Below are positions 49,209-57,887 of a DNA stretch of 64,000 bases, one piece after another; the stretch's first letter is position 1; every line of letters begins with the position of its first letter. Source of the DNA: Nocardia takedensis NBRC 100417 (GTDB lineage: Bacteria; Actinomycetota; Actinomycetes; Mycobacteriales; Mycobacteriaceae); the NCBI RefSeq assembly GCF_000308695.1, contig NZ_BAGG01000124.1:62001-126000 (forward strand). The letters run 5' to 3'. The notes under the pieces were generated by a model. It made no database searches, had not been told where the DNA came from, and was given only the letters and a program-made list of their open reading frames with translations. Both the position numbers and the translations under genes were made by a program.

Positions 49209-50387
49209 ATGGCCACAGTGCATTTCGACGGGGTGACGCACCGCTACCCGGGTGCGCCCGCACCCGCGGTCGACCACCTCGACATCGAGATCGCCGACGG
49301 GGAGTTCCTGGTCCTCGTCGGCCCCTCGGGCTGCGGCAAGTCGACCAGCCTGCGGATGCTCGCCGGCCTGGAATCGGTGGAGCAGGGGCGCATCCTGATC
49401 GGCGACACCGATGTCACGGGCCTGCCGCCGCGGGCCCGTGACGTGGCGATGGTGTTCCAGAGCTACGCGCTCTACCCGAATATGACCGTCGCGCAGAACA
49501 TGGGATTCGCCCTGCGCAACGCCGGAATGAGCAAGGCCGACACGCTGACCCGGGTGACCGAGGCGGCGAAGATGCTCGAACTGGAAACGCTGCTGGACCG
49601 CAAACCCGCCAAACTGTCCGGCGGGCAACGTCAACGGGTCGCCATGGGCCGTGCGATCGTGCGCAGGCCGCGGGTGTTCTGCATGGACGAACCGCTGTCG
49701 AATCTGGACGCGCAACTGCGGGTCAGCACCCGCGCCCAGATCGCCGCGCTGCAACAGCGACTCGGCACCACCACCGTCTACGTCACCCACGATCAAGTGG
49801 AGGCCATGACGATGGGGCACCGGGTCGCGGTCCTGCGCGAAGGCCGTCTCCAGCAGGTCGCCGCGCCGCGGCAACTCTACGACGATCCGGTCAACACCTT
49901 CGTGGCCGGCTTCATCGGGTCGCCGGGCATGAACCTCATCGACGTCCCGGTCGAAGGCGGTGACGCGTTGCTCGGCGAATTGCGTATTCCCCTGCCGCGC
50001 AGTGGCACTACGGATCAGCCACGCGGCGACACCACGGACCAGGCGGGCGAGAGTACCGAGAAACTCTCGGGCAGCGGCACCGAGGATCAGTCACGCGCTC
50101 TCACCGCGAAACGGGTGACGCTCGGTATCCGGCCGGAATCGTGGCGGACGCACAGCGGTCCCGAGGACAGCGTCACCGTCGACGCCGAATTGCTCGAGGA
50201 ACTCGGCGCGGAATCGTTCGTCTACGCACACGGCGACGAAACCGTCACGTGGCGCAGTCGATCCGGGCGCATCGTCGCCCGGGTCGACCGGAAACTGCGC
50301 GTCGTGCCGGGCGATCGGCTGTATCTGCGGCCGACCGTCGAGGAGATCTACTTCTTCGACGCGGAATCCGGCCTGCGACTGCGCTGA
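49209..50387 (+). CDS. ugpC: ABC ATPase UgpC with an unusual linker in the MOBE region
   Basis: A 392-residue importer ATPase. Walker A GPSGCGKST is at about 38-46, the Q-loop VFQSYALYPNMTV follows, the signature is LSGGQRQRVAMGRA, Walker B is VFCMDEPLSNLD and the H-loop VTHDQVEAMT. After about residue 260 the C-terminal MOBE domain is interrupted by roughly 35 residues rich in Ser, Thr, Asp, Gln and Gly (SGTTDQPRGDTTDQAGES), then resumes with RVTLGIRPESW. Most UgpC proteins are about 360 residues. It begins 1 bp after ugpB and closes the operon. Confidence 0.93.
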   Translation: MATVHFDGVTHRYPGAPAPAVDHLDIEIADGEFLVLVGPSGCGKSTSLRMLAGLESVEQGRILIGDTDVTGLPPRARDVAMVFQSYALYPNMTVAQNMGFALRNAGMSKADTLTRVTEAAKMLELETLLDRKPAKLSGGQRQRVAMGRAIVRRPRVFCMDEPLSNLDAQLRVSTRAQIAALQQRLGTTTVYVTHDQVEAMTMGHRVAVLREGRLQQVAAPRQLYDDPVNTFVAGFIGSPGMNLIDVPVEGGDALLGELRIPLPRSGTTDQPRGDTTDQAGESTEKLSGSGTEDQSRALTAKRVTLGIRPESWRTHSGPEDSVTVDAELLEELGAESFVYAHGDETVTWRSRSGRIVARVDRKLRVVPGDRLYLRPTVEEIYFFDAESGLRLR

Positions 50388-50405
50388 ACCGCAGCCGGAT
50401 TCCGC
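50361..50405. terminator. terminator between ugpC and the M13 peptidase gene
   Basis: A perfect 12-bp stem GCGGAATCCGGC/GCCGGATTCCGC plus an inner CTGCG/CGCAG. The left arm is inside the last ugpC codons. The right arm ends 7 bp before the convergent peptidase stop. Confidence 0.8.
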
Positions 50406-50412
50406 ACGGCGG

Positions 50413-52431
50413 CTACCAGATCCGTACGCGCTCGGCGGGTTCCAGGTACAGCGAGTCACCGGGACGCACGTCGAACGCCTCGTGGAAACTGTCGATGTTG
50501 CGCACGACGGCGTTGCAGCGGAACTCCGGCGGCGAATGCGGATCGATCGCGAGGCGGCGGATGGCCTCCTCGTCGCGCGCCTTGGTGCGCCAGACCTGGG
50601 CCCACCCGTAGAACACCCGTTGCAGACCGGTGAGCCCGTCGATGACCGGCGGTTCCGTCTCGCCCTGCGCGATCCGGTAGGCGGCCAACGCGATCGACAA
50701 GCCGCCGAGATCGCCGATGTTCTCGCCGATGGTGAAGCCGCCGTTGACGGTGTGCTCATCGGGCAGGGCGGCGGGGGACAGCACGTCGTACTGGGCGATC
50801 AGCGCGGCCGTGCGCTTGCCGAATTCGGCGCGATCGTCGTCGGTCCACCAGTCGACCATGTTGCCGTCGCCGTCGTACTTGGCGCCCTGATCGTCGAAGC
50901 CGTGGCCGATCTCGTGACCGATGACCGCGCCGATGCCGCCGTAGTTCGCGGCGTCGTCGGCGTTCATGTCGAAGAACGGCGGTTGCAGGATCGCGGCCGG
51001 GAAGACGATCTCGTTCATGCCCGGGTTGTAGTAGGCGTTGACCGTCTGCGGGGTCATGAACCACTCGTCGCGGTCGACCGGCGCGCCGATCTTGGCCATC
51101 TCGCGGTCGTGTTCGGCGGCGTGGCCCATGCGGTAGTTGCCGACCAGGTCGGCCGGGTCCACCGTCACCGCCGAGTAGTCGCGCCACCGGTTCGGGTAGC
51201 CGATCTTCGGGGTGAACTTCTCCAGCTTCGCCAGCGCGGCCTTCCTGGTCTCGGGGCCCATCCAGTCCAGCGCGCCGATATTGCGCCGGTAGGCCTCCTG
51301 GAGGTTCTCGACCAGTTCCACCATCCTGGCCTTGGCCTCGGGCGGGAAGTGCTCGGCCACGTACAGTTTGCCGACGGCCTCGCCGAGCAGGTCCTCGACC
51401 AGCGCGACGCCGCGCTTCCAGCGCTCCCGGTTCTGCTGCGCGCCGGTCAGGGTACGGCCGTTGAAGTCGAAGGCTTCCTCCACCAGCGCGTCGGTGAGGA
51501 ACGCCGCGCGCGAACGCAGCACCCGCCAGGCCGCCCACGCCTTCCAGTTCTCGAACGACGCCTCGGTCCACAGCCGCGTGAACGCGGTCAGGTAGTCGGG
51601 CTGCCGCACGATCACCTCGTCCAGCAGGCCCGCGCCGGTGTTCGGCACGCCCTCGGCGAGCGCGTCGGCCCAGGCCGACCAGGCGAAATCGGGGTGCCGT
51701 TCGGCCAACTGCGCGCCGGTGACCAGGTTGTAGCCCAGTTCGGCGTCGCGGCGACGCACCACATCCCAGTGGCCCGCGGCCAGGCCGCGCTCGATCTCGA
51801 AGACGCGCTCGGCCACGGTGTCGAGGTCGGCGGGCAGCAGACCGGACAGGCGTTCGTCGGCGGCGGCCAGCGCGAACATCCGGCCGATGTGGGCGATGTA
51901 GCGCTCGCGGATCTCGGCGAATTCGTCCTGGCGGTAGTAGGACTCGTCGGGCAGGCCGATCCCCGACTGCGCCAGGTGCACCAAGTACCGCTCGGAGTTC
52001 TTGGCGTCGGTGTCGACGTAGAAGCCGATCGCGCCGCCGATGCCGGTGCGCTGCATCCGGCCCAGCAACTCGGCCAGCCCGGCCCGGTCGGGGGCCGCGC
52101 GCACGGCTTCCAGTTCGGGGGCGATCGGCCCGAGGCCCACCGCGGCGACGGCGTCGGTGTCCATGAAACTGGTGTAGAGATCGCCGATCTTGCGGGCGTC
52201 GCTGCCCGGCTCGGGGTCACCGGCGGCCGCGTCGAGGATGATCTTCTGGACATCCAGTTCGGCCTGGTCGCGCAGGGCCAGGAAGGCGCCGTCGACGGCG
52301 CGGTCGGCCGGAATGGCGTGCTCGGTCAGCCACTTGCCGTTGACGTGCGCGAACAAGTCGTCCTGCACCCGGACGGCGTCGTCGAGGAAGGTCAGATCGA
52401 TACCGGAGGGAGTGATCGGAGCGGAAGTCAC
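50413..52431 (-). CDS. M13-family zinc metallopeptidase (neprilysin-like)
   Basis: A 672-residue endopeptidase, the length of mycobacterial Zmp1 (Rv0198c). Zinc ligands are the two His of VIGHEIGHGFDDQGAKYD (about residue 500) and the Glu of GENIGDLGGL about 60 residues later. NAYYNPGMNEIVFPAAILQPPF upstream is the M13 substrate-binding segment, and the family ends with a CNAVVRN...DSLYLEPAERVRIW close. No signal peptide is visible, as in Zmp1. It is monocistronic and convergent with ugp. Confidence 0.95.
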   Translation of the reverse strand: MTSAPITPSGIDLTFLDDAVRVQDDLFAHVNGKWLTEHAIPADRAVDGAFLALRDQAELDVQKIILDAAAGDPEPGSDARKIGDLYTSFMDTDAVAAVGLGPIAPELEAVRAAPDRAGLAELLGRMQRTGIGGAIGFYVDTDAKNSERYLVHLAQSGIGLPDESYYRQDEFAEIRERYIAHIGRMFALAAADERLSGLLPADLDTVAERVFEIERGLAAGHWDVVRRRDAELGYNLVTGAQLAERHPDFAWSAWADALAEGVPNTGAGLLDEVIVRQPDYLTAFTRLWTEASFENWKAWAAWRVLRSRAAFLTDALVEEAFDFNGRTLTGAQQNRERWKRGVALVEDLLGEAVGKLYVAEHFPPEAKARMVELVENLQEAYRRNIGALDWMGPETRKAALAKLEKFTPKIGYPNRWRDYSAVTVDPADLVGNYRMGHAAEHDREMAKIGAPVDRDEWFMTPQTVNAYYNPGMNEIVFPAAILQPPFFDMNADDAANYGGIGAVIGHEIGHGFDDQGAKYDGDGNMVDWWTDDDRAEFGKRTAALIAQYDVLSPAALPDEHTVNGGFTIGENIGDLGGLSIALAAYRIAQGETEPPVIDGLTGLQRVFYGWAQVWRTKARDEEAIRRLAIDPHSPPEFRCNAVVRNIDSFHEAFDVRPGDSLYLEPAERVRIW

Positions 52432-52456
52432 GATCTCCAGTATTACCGCAACTCCG

Positions 52457-52513
52457 GATCACGCGGCGGCGCGTGATCGGCCCCGACCCGCTGCGGCGCG
52501 GCCGGGGTCGGGG
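52457..52513 (-). terminator. double hairpin terminator of the second DUF397/XRE operon
   Basis: Two adjacent stems lie just after the DUF397 gene stop in its direction: CCCCGACCC/GGGTCGGGG (52481-52489 with 52505-52513), then GATCACGCG/CGCGTGATC with loop GCGG (52457-52465 with 52470-52478). They separate this operon from the peptidase gene downstream. Confidence 0.7.
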
Positions 52514-52522
52514 GAGCGGTGG

Positions 52523-52900
52523 TCAGACGGACAGGGCGACCCGGTCGAACTCCCCGTCGCGGACGCCCGCGACGAAGGCGAGCCATTCCGCCGGGGTGTA
52601 GGTGAGGGCGATGTCGCCGTGCCGCAGGACGGTTCCGCCGTCGACCCCGGGGCGGGCGGTCGGACGATCGGTCGGGGCATCCGCCGCGAGCGCGGTCAGG
52701 AACGCCGTCCACTCGGCGGTCGTCACGGTGATGATCGGCTCGTCGGCGGGGAGGTTGGCCGGATCGCGGCGGTACTTGCTGTCCCGGATCTGCACCGCGT
52801 CACCGACGAAACGGACCTCGACACATTGGTTGCCGTTGTTGGACCTCGACGATGTGAACCAGCCGGGACAAACCGACCGGAGGGTTGCGGTGGTGGTCAT
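52523..52900 (-). CDS. protein with one full and one half DUF397 domain
   Basis: A 125-residue protein. The first DUF397 unit spans about 10-75 (WFTSSRSNNGNQCVEVRFVG; VQIRDSKYRRDPANLP; VTTAEWTAFLTAL). The second, at about 88-122, has only the C-terminal half (LRHGDIALTYTPAEWLAFVAGVRDGEFD), very like the end of the 7542-7769 protein. This looks like a fusion or partial duplication. It is 9 bp downstream of its XRE/DUF5753 partner and forms one operon with it. Confidence 0.88.
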   Translation of the reverse strand: MTTTATLRSVCPGWFTSSRSNNGNQCVEVRFVGDAVQIRDSKYRRDPANLPADEPIITVTTAEWTAFLTALAADAPTDRPTARPGVDGGTVLRHGDIALTYTPAEWLAFVAGVRDGEFDRVALSV

Positions 52901-52909
52901 GGGCGGATT

Positions 52910-53761
52910 TTACACCCGGGCACATGCCCTGATCAGGGCCAACGACTCCGCCCGGCTCAACGACTGCTCGAGGGCGCGCAGATAGGCGAAGCCCAGGTCA
53001 CGCACCAGGTCGGGGTCCTCGACGGCGCCGCCGAACACCGCGTTCTCCACCCAGCCGAAGGTGGGTAGTCGCTCACCGCAGAAGTCGAGCAGGTGGAAAC
53101 TCGACCCGCCGAGCACCGCCCCCGCCGTGGCGGCGAACGGGATGACCCGGATCTCCACGGTGTCCAACTCCTCGCCCAGCGCGAGCAGGTGCTCCAACTG
53201 CCCGCGCAGCACCTCGGGCCCGCCGATCCGCTGCCGCAACGTGGCCTCACCGATCACCGCGGTCAACTCCACCCGTTGCGCGCCGCGCAACCGCTCCTGA
53301 CGGCGCAACCGGATCGCCACGAGTTGTTCCACCTGCACGGGCCGGATCATCACATCCGCGCTGATCAGCGCCCGCGCGTACGCCTCGGACTGCAACAGGC
53401 CCGGCACCACCAGGCTGTCGTAGCTGCGGATGCTCTGCGCGCCGAACTCCATGCCGTAGAGGCGCTGGAGTTCCGCGCCGATCAGCGCCGAGGACTTCGC
53501 CCACCATCCCCGTTGTTTGCCGGCGTCCAACAACGTCAGCAATTCGGCGCGTTCCTCGGCGTCGATCTCCAAGATCTCGAGCACCGGAGCGATGCTGTCG
53601 GTGGTCAGCACCCGGCGTCCGTTCTCCACGTGCGACCAGTTCGCCGGGGTGAACCCGACCCGCCGCGCGAAGGTCGCGGAATCGAATCCACGCTGTTCCC
53701 GCAGCTCACGAAGCCTCAGGACCAACTCCCAGCGGGCGACGGTCGGCGAGACGGGTGCCAT
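52910..53761 (-). CDS. XRE-family regulator with DUF5753 domain (second copy)
   Basis: A 283-residue WhiJ-like regulator. The helix-turn-helix is at about 10-65 (LRLRELREQRGFDSATFARRVGF in part, then WSHVENGRRVLT). DUF5753 follows (GWWAKSSALIGAELQRLYGME; SLVVPGLLQSEAYARAL; VIGEATLRQRIGG). I place the start at ATG 53761 (MAPVSP), before which the frame is not conserved-looking. It pairs with the DUF397 gene and is divergent from 53882, mirroring the module at 7.5-9.8 kb, although the two proteins are only distantly similar. Confidence 0.92.
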   Translation of the reverse strand: MAPVSPTVARWELVLRLRELREQRGFDSATFARRVGFTPANWSHVENGRRVLTTDSIAPVLEILEIDAEERAELLTLLDAGKQRGWWAKSSALIGAELQRLYGMEFGAQSIRSYDSLVVPGLLQSEAYARALISADVMIRPVQVEQLVAIRLRRQERLRGAQRVELTAVIGEATLRQRIGGPEVLRGQLEHLLALGEELDTVEIRVIPFAATAGAVLGGSSFHLLDFCGERLPTFGWVENAVFGGAVEDPDLVRDLGFAYLRALEQSLSRAESLALIRACARV

Positions 53762-53881
53762 GCCGACGGATGCTACGCCGGCTCGACTCACCCGTGTGTG
53801 ACTATTGTCAATCGAGTTGCCCGGAGCTAGGCTGCCGAGTTAGCCGCAGATTCGCCCGTCCCACGCGAGACGAGGTACGTC

Positions 53882-54424
53882 ATGATCGAAGGCCCGGAAA
53901 GCCTATCCGGAACCACCATCCCCGATCGCCCCCTGCCGCCGCCGACCGCCGAGGACTACACCGCGGTCCAGGACGCCTTCGCCCGCTGCCGTCGCTATCG
54001 CAAGGACCACGGTCTCTACGCCGTCGTCGAACCCGCGCTCGGCCGGATCATGCTCGAAGTGGGCGCGGTCGGCGCGGTCGTCATGCCCGCGGGCCTGGGC
54101 AACCGCGTCCGCGCGCACCTGGCCGCCGACGGACAGATCGCGGCGGGACCGATCATCACCCACCCGCGCTCGGACCGGTGGACCTTCCTCACCGGCCCGA
54201 CCGACAACTCCTACCTGGACATGGTGCTGTTCGCCGACCTGTTCCGGGTCTGCGCCTCGGTGGCACTGCCCGGCAGCCACATCGTGCTGCCCTCACCGGC
54301 CGACGAACTCAGCGGCTACCGGGACTGGATCGCGCCGCCGCTGGGCGACTACCGACCCGCGCTGCCCGACGTCATCGCCGCGACCCGGGCCTGCGCCACC
54401 CCTAGGGGGACGGCGGTGGAGTGA
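53882..54424 (+). CDS. conserved-looking hypothetical protein next to XRE/DUF397 module
   Basis: A 180-residue soluble protein. Its core GAVVMPAGLGNRVRAHL, then ITHPRSDRWTFLTGPTDN and SVALPGSHIVLPSPADE, is a pattern I associate from memory with small actinobacterial proteins resembling part of the bifunctional primase-polymerase N-domain, but catalytic motifs are not evident. Only 120 bp separates it from the divergent XRE gene, so they may share an operator. The 3' end overlaps the convergent gene at 54402 by 23 bp. Confidence 0.72.
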   Translation: MIEGPESLSGTTIPDRPLPPPTAEDYTAVQDAFARCRRYRKDHGLYAVVEPALGRIMLEVGAVGAVVMPAGLGNRVRAHLAADGQIAAGPIITHPRSDRWTFLTGPTDNSYLDMVLFADLFRVCASVALPGSHIVLPSPADELSGYRDWIAPPLGDYRPALPDVIAATRACATPRGTAVE

Positions 54425-54875
54425 GCGTCACACTGAAGCGATCCTGGATGCGGTCCTGCCAGTCGCGTTCGCACTGCTCGATCTTCGCCTGGTCGCCGTT
54501 GGCGTCGTTGACGCACTCGGTGAAGTCCGCGCCGCCGGTGTCCTGGAAGATCTTCCACCCCAGCAGCGAGATCGCCGTGGCCGCCACGATCCCGATCAGC
54601 CCCAGGATCAGGCCCGTGATCGCCATGCCTGTCCCCGAACCCGTGCCGCGCCGCGCCTTGACCAGGGCGATGATCGCGAAGATGACGGCGAGGATGCCGA
54701 ACAGGAACCCGCCGACCAGCACCAACAGTCCGACCAGCGCCAACAGTCCGAGCACCAGCGCGGTGATCGCCATGCCCTTGCTCTTGGGTGATTCCTGCCA
54801 GTACCCACCGCCCGGCGGAGGCGGGTACTGACCCGGCGGCGGGGGAGGGTACTGACCGGGCGGGTATTGCGACAT
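54402..54875 (-). CDS. DUF4190-like membrane protein
   Basis: A 157-residue protein. A Pro/Gly/Tyr-rich N-terminus (GQYPPPPPGQYPPPPGGGYW) leads to two hydrophobic hairpins (about 35-68 and 80-105) with the DUF4190-type pattern GMAITALVLGLLALVG and AVIFAIIALVKARRGTG. A short acidic extracytoplasmic tail has a Cys pair (FTECVNDANGDQAKIEQCERDW). It is typical of small actinobacterial membrane proteins; function unknown. It overlaps the convergent 53882 gene by 23 bp. Confidence 0.82.
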   Translation of the reverse strand: MSQYPPGQYPPPPPGQYPPPPGGGYWQESPKSKGMAITALVLGLLALVGLLVLVGGFLFGILAVIFAIIALVKARRGTGSGTGMAITGLILGLIGIVAATAISLLGWKIFQDTGGADFTECVNDANGDQAKIEQCERDWQDRIQDRFSVTLTPPPSP

Positions 54876-54962
54876 GATCGTCCTCTCGGTCGGCTGCCTG
54901 GAGATCGCGCCTACACCGTCGCGATGTTAACCGCCCGCGCCCCGCGCGCGCCCGACAGCGAG

Positions 54963-55739
54963 TCAGTGGCCCCCGAGTCGCGCGTGCATCTCCCACACCA
55001 GGATCTCGGCCGGGCCGTGCGCGGTGACCCGCTGGCCCCCGGTCCTGGTCAGGCGGACGGCGTCACCCTCGTACAGGGTGCCCACGCCCTCCATCTCGAC
55101 CTCGCCCGCCGCCACGAACAGATGCGTGTAGGGGGCGTCGGGCAGGTCGATCGCGCGTTCCGGATCGCCCGGCATCCGCGCCACGTGCAGGGCCGAATGG
55201 GTGCTGTTGATGGTGATGGCGGTGCGATCGCGGTAGCGCGGCAGCCCCGAGGCCACCGTGACCAAGCCGCCGCCCGCGAGTTCGTCGTCGATCTCGAGTT
55301 GCTGATAGCCCGGTTCCAGGCCGGGTTCGTCGGGCACCACCCACATCTGGACGAAATGCACCGGGTCGTGGTGTTCGGCCGCGCCGTCGACGCGCCAGGA
55401 GTCGTTCTTCTCCGAATGCCGGATGCCGGTGCCCGCGCTCATGCGCTGGGCCAGTCCCGGGTAGATGACACCGTTGTGGCCGAGGGAATCCTGGTGCACC
55501 AGACTGCCGCCGAGCACCCACGTGACGATCTCCATATCCCGGTGCGGATGGGTGTCGAAGCCCTGACCGGGCGAGACGACGTCCTCGTTGTTCACCAGCA
55601 GCAGACCGTGATGGGTGTTCTCGGGGTCGTAGTGCTCCCCGAAGGAGAAGGAGTGCTTCGAATCCAGCCAGGAGACTCGAGTCTTCATGCGGTCGCCGCC
55701 GCGATGGACATCGATGTGTGGTGTCGTGAGTGTGGACAT
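54963..55739 (-). CDS. pirin-family cupin
   Basis: A 258-residue bicupin of the pirin family. Metal ligands are in GFDTHPHRDMEIVTW (two His) and GTGIRHSEKN (third His, with a nearby Glu). The C-terminal cupin holds HVARMPGDPERAIDLPDAPYTHLFV in part. Some pirins are quercetinases; the role here is unknown. The ATG at 55739 has a consensus AGGAGG upstream. Monocistronic. Confidence 0.93.
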   Translation of the reverse strand: MSTLTTPHIDVHRGGDRMKTRVSWLDSKHSFSFGEHYDPENTHHGLLLVNNEDVVSPGQGFDTHPHRDMEIVTWVLGGSLVHQDSLGHNGVIYPGLAQRMSAGTGIRHSEKNDSWRVDGAAEHHDPVHFVQMWVVPDEPGLEPGYQQLEIDDELAGGGLVTVASGLPRYRDRTAITINSTHSALHVARMPGDPERAIDLPDAPYTHLFVAAGEVEMEGVGTLYEGDAVRLTRTGGQRVTAHGPAEILVWEMHARLGGH

Positions 55740-55998
55740 CGTGGTCCTCCTCTCGGGACCGTGCACCGATCACCTTTCAGGGTAGGAGTGCGTACGGGGG
55801 CGTACTCCGAATTCCTAGTAAATTGTCCTGCACTCGGCATTTTACGCGAGCGACCGGCAGGTGAACGGCAGGCGAGCACTACCGACCGGTACCCGGAATC
55901 GGAGGGCGGCGAAGTATGGTACCGCGACGACGACTTCGCGGGGGACCACGGGGATTCGTAACGTGATGCGGCACAACGTAACCGGAGGTGACAGTCAG

Positions 55999-56478
55999 AT
56001 GCGACCCGAGCAACTCGCCGGCATCGAACACGAACTCCGCGCCGCCGCGCGCGCCGAAGGGATCGGCGATTTCGTGGTGGGCGTCGCGGTATTCCGCGAC
56101 AGCAAACTCCTGGTGGTCCGGCGCGTGCCGAACGATTTCCACGGCGGTCTCTACGAACTGCCGGGCGGCGGCGTGGAATCGGGGGAGAGTTTCGTCGAAT
56201 GCGTCGGGCGGGAACTGTTCGAGGAAACCGGACTCCGCGTGCGATACATCACGAAATTCCTCGGCGCGATCGACTATGCCACCAGGAGCAAGGCCAGGGT
56301 GCGCAAATTCAGCTTCCTCGCCGAGGCCGACGCGGGGTCGATCGCGCTGGACCCGGGCGAGCACGACGCCTACGCCTGGATCGACCCGGCCGAGCACGAC
56401 TTACTGCCGATGTCGCCCGACACCCGGCAAATCATCGGCTCGCTCATCGCCACCGCGGATTCGCACCGTCCCGCGTGA
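55999..56478 (+). CDS. Nudix hydrolase
   Basis: A 159-residue Nudix protein. The Nudix box GGVESGESFVECVGRELFEE (about 55-74) fits G-x5-E-x7-REUxEExGU. VVGVAVFRDSKLLVVRRVPND precedes it, as in NTP or ADP-ribose pyrophosphohydrolases. The ATG at 55999 follows GGAGG at 55984-55988. An in-frame ATG at 55963 is less likely. The substrate is unknown. The following MFS gene begins 35 bp after the stop. Confidence 0.92.
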   Translation: MRPEQLAGIEHELRAAARAEGIGDFVVGVAVFRDSKLLVVRRVPNDFHGGLYELPGGGVESGESFVECVGRELFEETGLRVRYITKFLGAIDYATRSKARVRKFSFLAEADAGSIALDPGEHDAYAWIDPAEHDLLPMSPDTRQIIGSLIATADSHRPA

Positions 56479-56513
56479 GGCGGCACGCCACCGGACCCGG
56501 CACAATCGGCGGC

Positions 56514-57887
56514 GTGAGCACACCTCGCCCGCTACCCACCGGCGAGCCGAGCGCCGCCGACCCGGCGACCTCGCGCTGGGCGCTGTGGTGGTCGGCCCTG
56601 CGGGAGCGGCCCGCCGTCGCGCGACTGGCCGCCGTCCGATTCGCCGGGCAGTTCGGTGACGGCATGTTCCAGGCCGCGCTGTCGGGCGCGATCCTGTTCA
56701 ACCCCGAACGCGAGACCGACCCGCTCGCCATCGCCGCCGGTTTCGCGGTGCTGCTGCTGCCGTACTCGCTGATCGGACCGTACGCGGGCGCCCTGCTGGA
56801 CCGCTGGGACCGGCGCAACGTGCTGGTCGCGGCCAACCTGGTGCGCGCCGCGCTGATCGGCGTGACCACCCTGGCGCTGTTCGCGGGCGTCGCGGAGACG
56901 CCGTTGCTGCTGCTCGCGCTCGCCGTCGTCGGGGTGAGCCGGTTCGTCATGGCCGGGGTGTCGGCGGCGCTGCCCAAGGTGCTCGCCCCGCAGTGGCTGG
57001 TGCCGATGAACTCGCTGCTGGCCACGGTCGCCTCCGGATGCGCGGGCGTGGGCGCGGCCGCCGCGGTGGCGATCATCGGGATCGTCGGCGCGGGCGACAC
57101 CGGATCGGCCGCGGCGGTGGCCGCCGCGGGCGTGGGTTCGCTGCTCAGCGTCGCGGTGGCGCTCGGCTTCCACGGCCGCGAACTCGGCCCCGACCCGGTC
57201 GGCGCGGTCGGCGTCAGCGCGGTGGGCGCGGTGGCCACCGGACTGCGCAACGGCGCGCGGGCGGTGTGGCGCGCGCCGCAGGTCACCGCGGCGATGATCG
57301 GCATCGGCACGCACCGGATCGTGTTCGGCGCGAACACGTTGGTCATGGTGCTGGTGCTGCGCCGCGAAGGCGCGGAAGGCGGCGCGGGCGGCGGACTGCT
57401 CGGTTTCGGCGTCGCCATCGCGGCCACCGCGACGGGCATGCTGCTGGCCGCCCTGTTCGCCCCCGTGCTCATCCCGCGCCTGGGCCGCCCGCGCACCGTC
57501 GTCGCCGGACTGTGCGTCGCCGCCGTGGTGCAGGCGGTGTTCGTCACCCCGATCGCGATCGCGCAGGCGGGGGCCGCCGCCGACCGGGCGCACGTGCTGC
57601 TGCTCGTGGGCGCGTTCCTGTTCGGCCTGGCCGGGCAGACGATCAAGCTCACCGGCGACGCCGCCATGCAGATCGACATCGACGACACCCACCGCGGGCA
57701 GGTCTTCGCACTCCAGGACACCGTGTTCAACATCGCCTTCGTGGCTGCCATCGCCGTGACAGCAGTCCTCGTGCCGACCGACGGCCGTTCCCTGCCGCTG
57801 GTCGTCGCCGGTGCGGTGGTCTACTGCGCGGGCATCGCGGCGGTGCTGCTCACCCTGCGCCGCGAAGGTCAGCCCGCGGCCGGGTGA
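56514..57887 (+). CDS. MFS transporter
   Basis: A 457-residue permease with about 12 hydrophobic helices. It lacks a strong antiporter motif C but has MFS landmarks FAGQFGDGMFQAALSGAILF, SLIGPYAGALLDRWDRRNVLV (motif A-like at about 85-105) and a charged central loop. This is the exporter-like group of Actinobacteria with unknown substrate. Its GTG start lacks a clear ribosome site. The 3' end overlaps the convergent gene at 57869 by 19 bp. Confidence 0.87.
   Translation: MSTPRPLPTGEPSAADPATSRWALWWSALRERPAVARLAAVRFAGQFGDGMFQAALSGAILFNPERETDPLAIAAGFAVLLLPYSLIGPYAGALLDRWDRRNVLVAANLVRAALIGVTTLALFAGVAETPLLLLALAVVGVSRFVMAGVSAALPKVLAPQWLVPMNSLLATVASGCAGVGAAAAVAIIGIVGAGDTGSAAAVAAAGVGSLLSVAVALGFHGRELGPDPVGAVGVSAVGAVATGLRNGARAVWRAPQVTAAMIGIGTHRIVFGANTLVMVLVLRREGAEGGAGGGLLGFGVAIAATATGMLLAALFAPVLIPRLGRPRTVVAGLCVAAVVQAVFVTPIAIAQAGAAADRAHVLLLVGAFLFGLAGQTIKLTGDAAMQIDIDDTHRGQVFALQDTVFNIAFVAAIAVTAVLVPTDGRSLPLVVAGAVVYCAGIAAVLLTLRREGQPAAG

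Noticed and set aside
55785..55808. GGAGT...ACTCC dyad between pirin and Nudix genes
   Set aside because: Only 5 bp pair cleanly and the centre is a G-run; it is too weak to call an operator.
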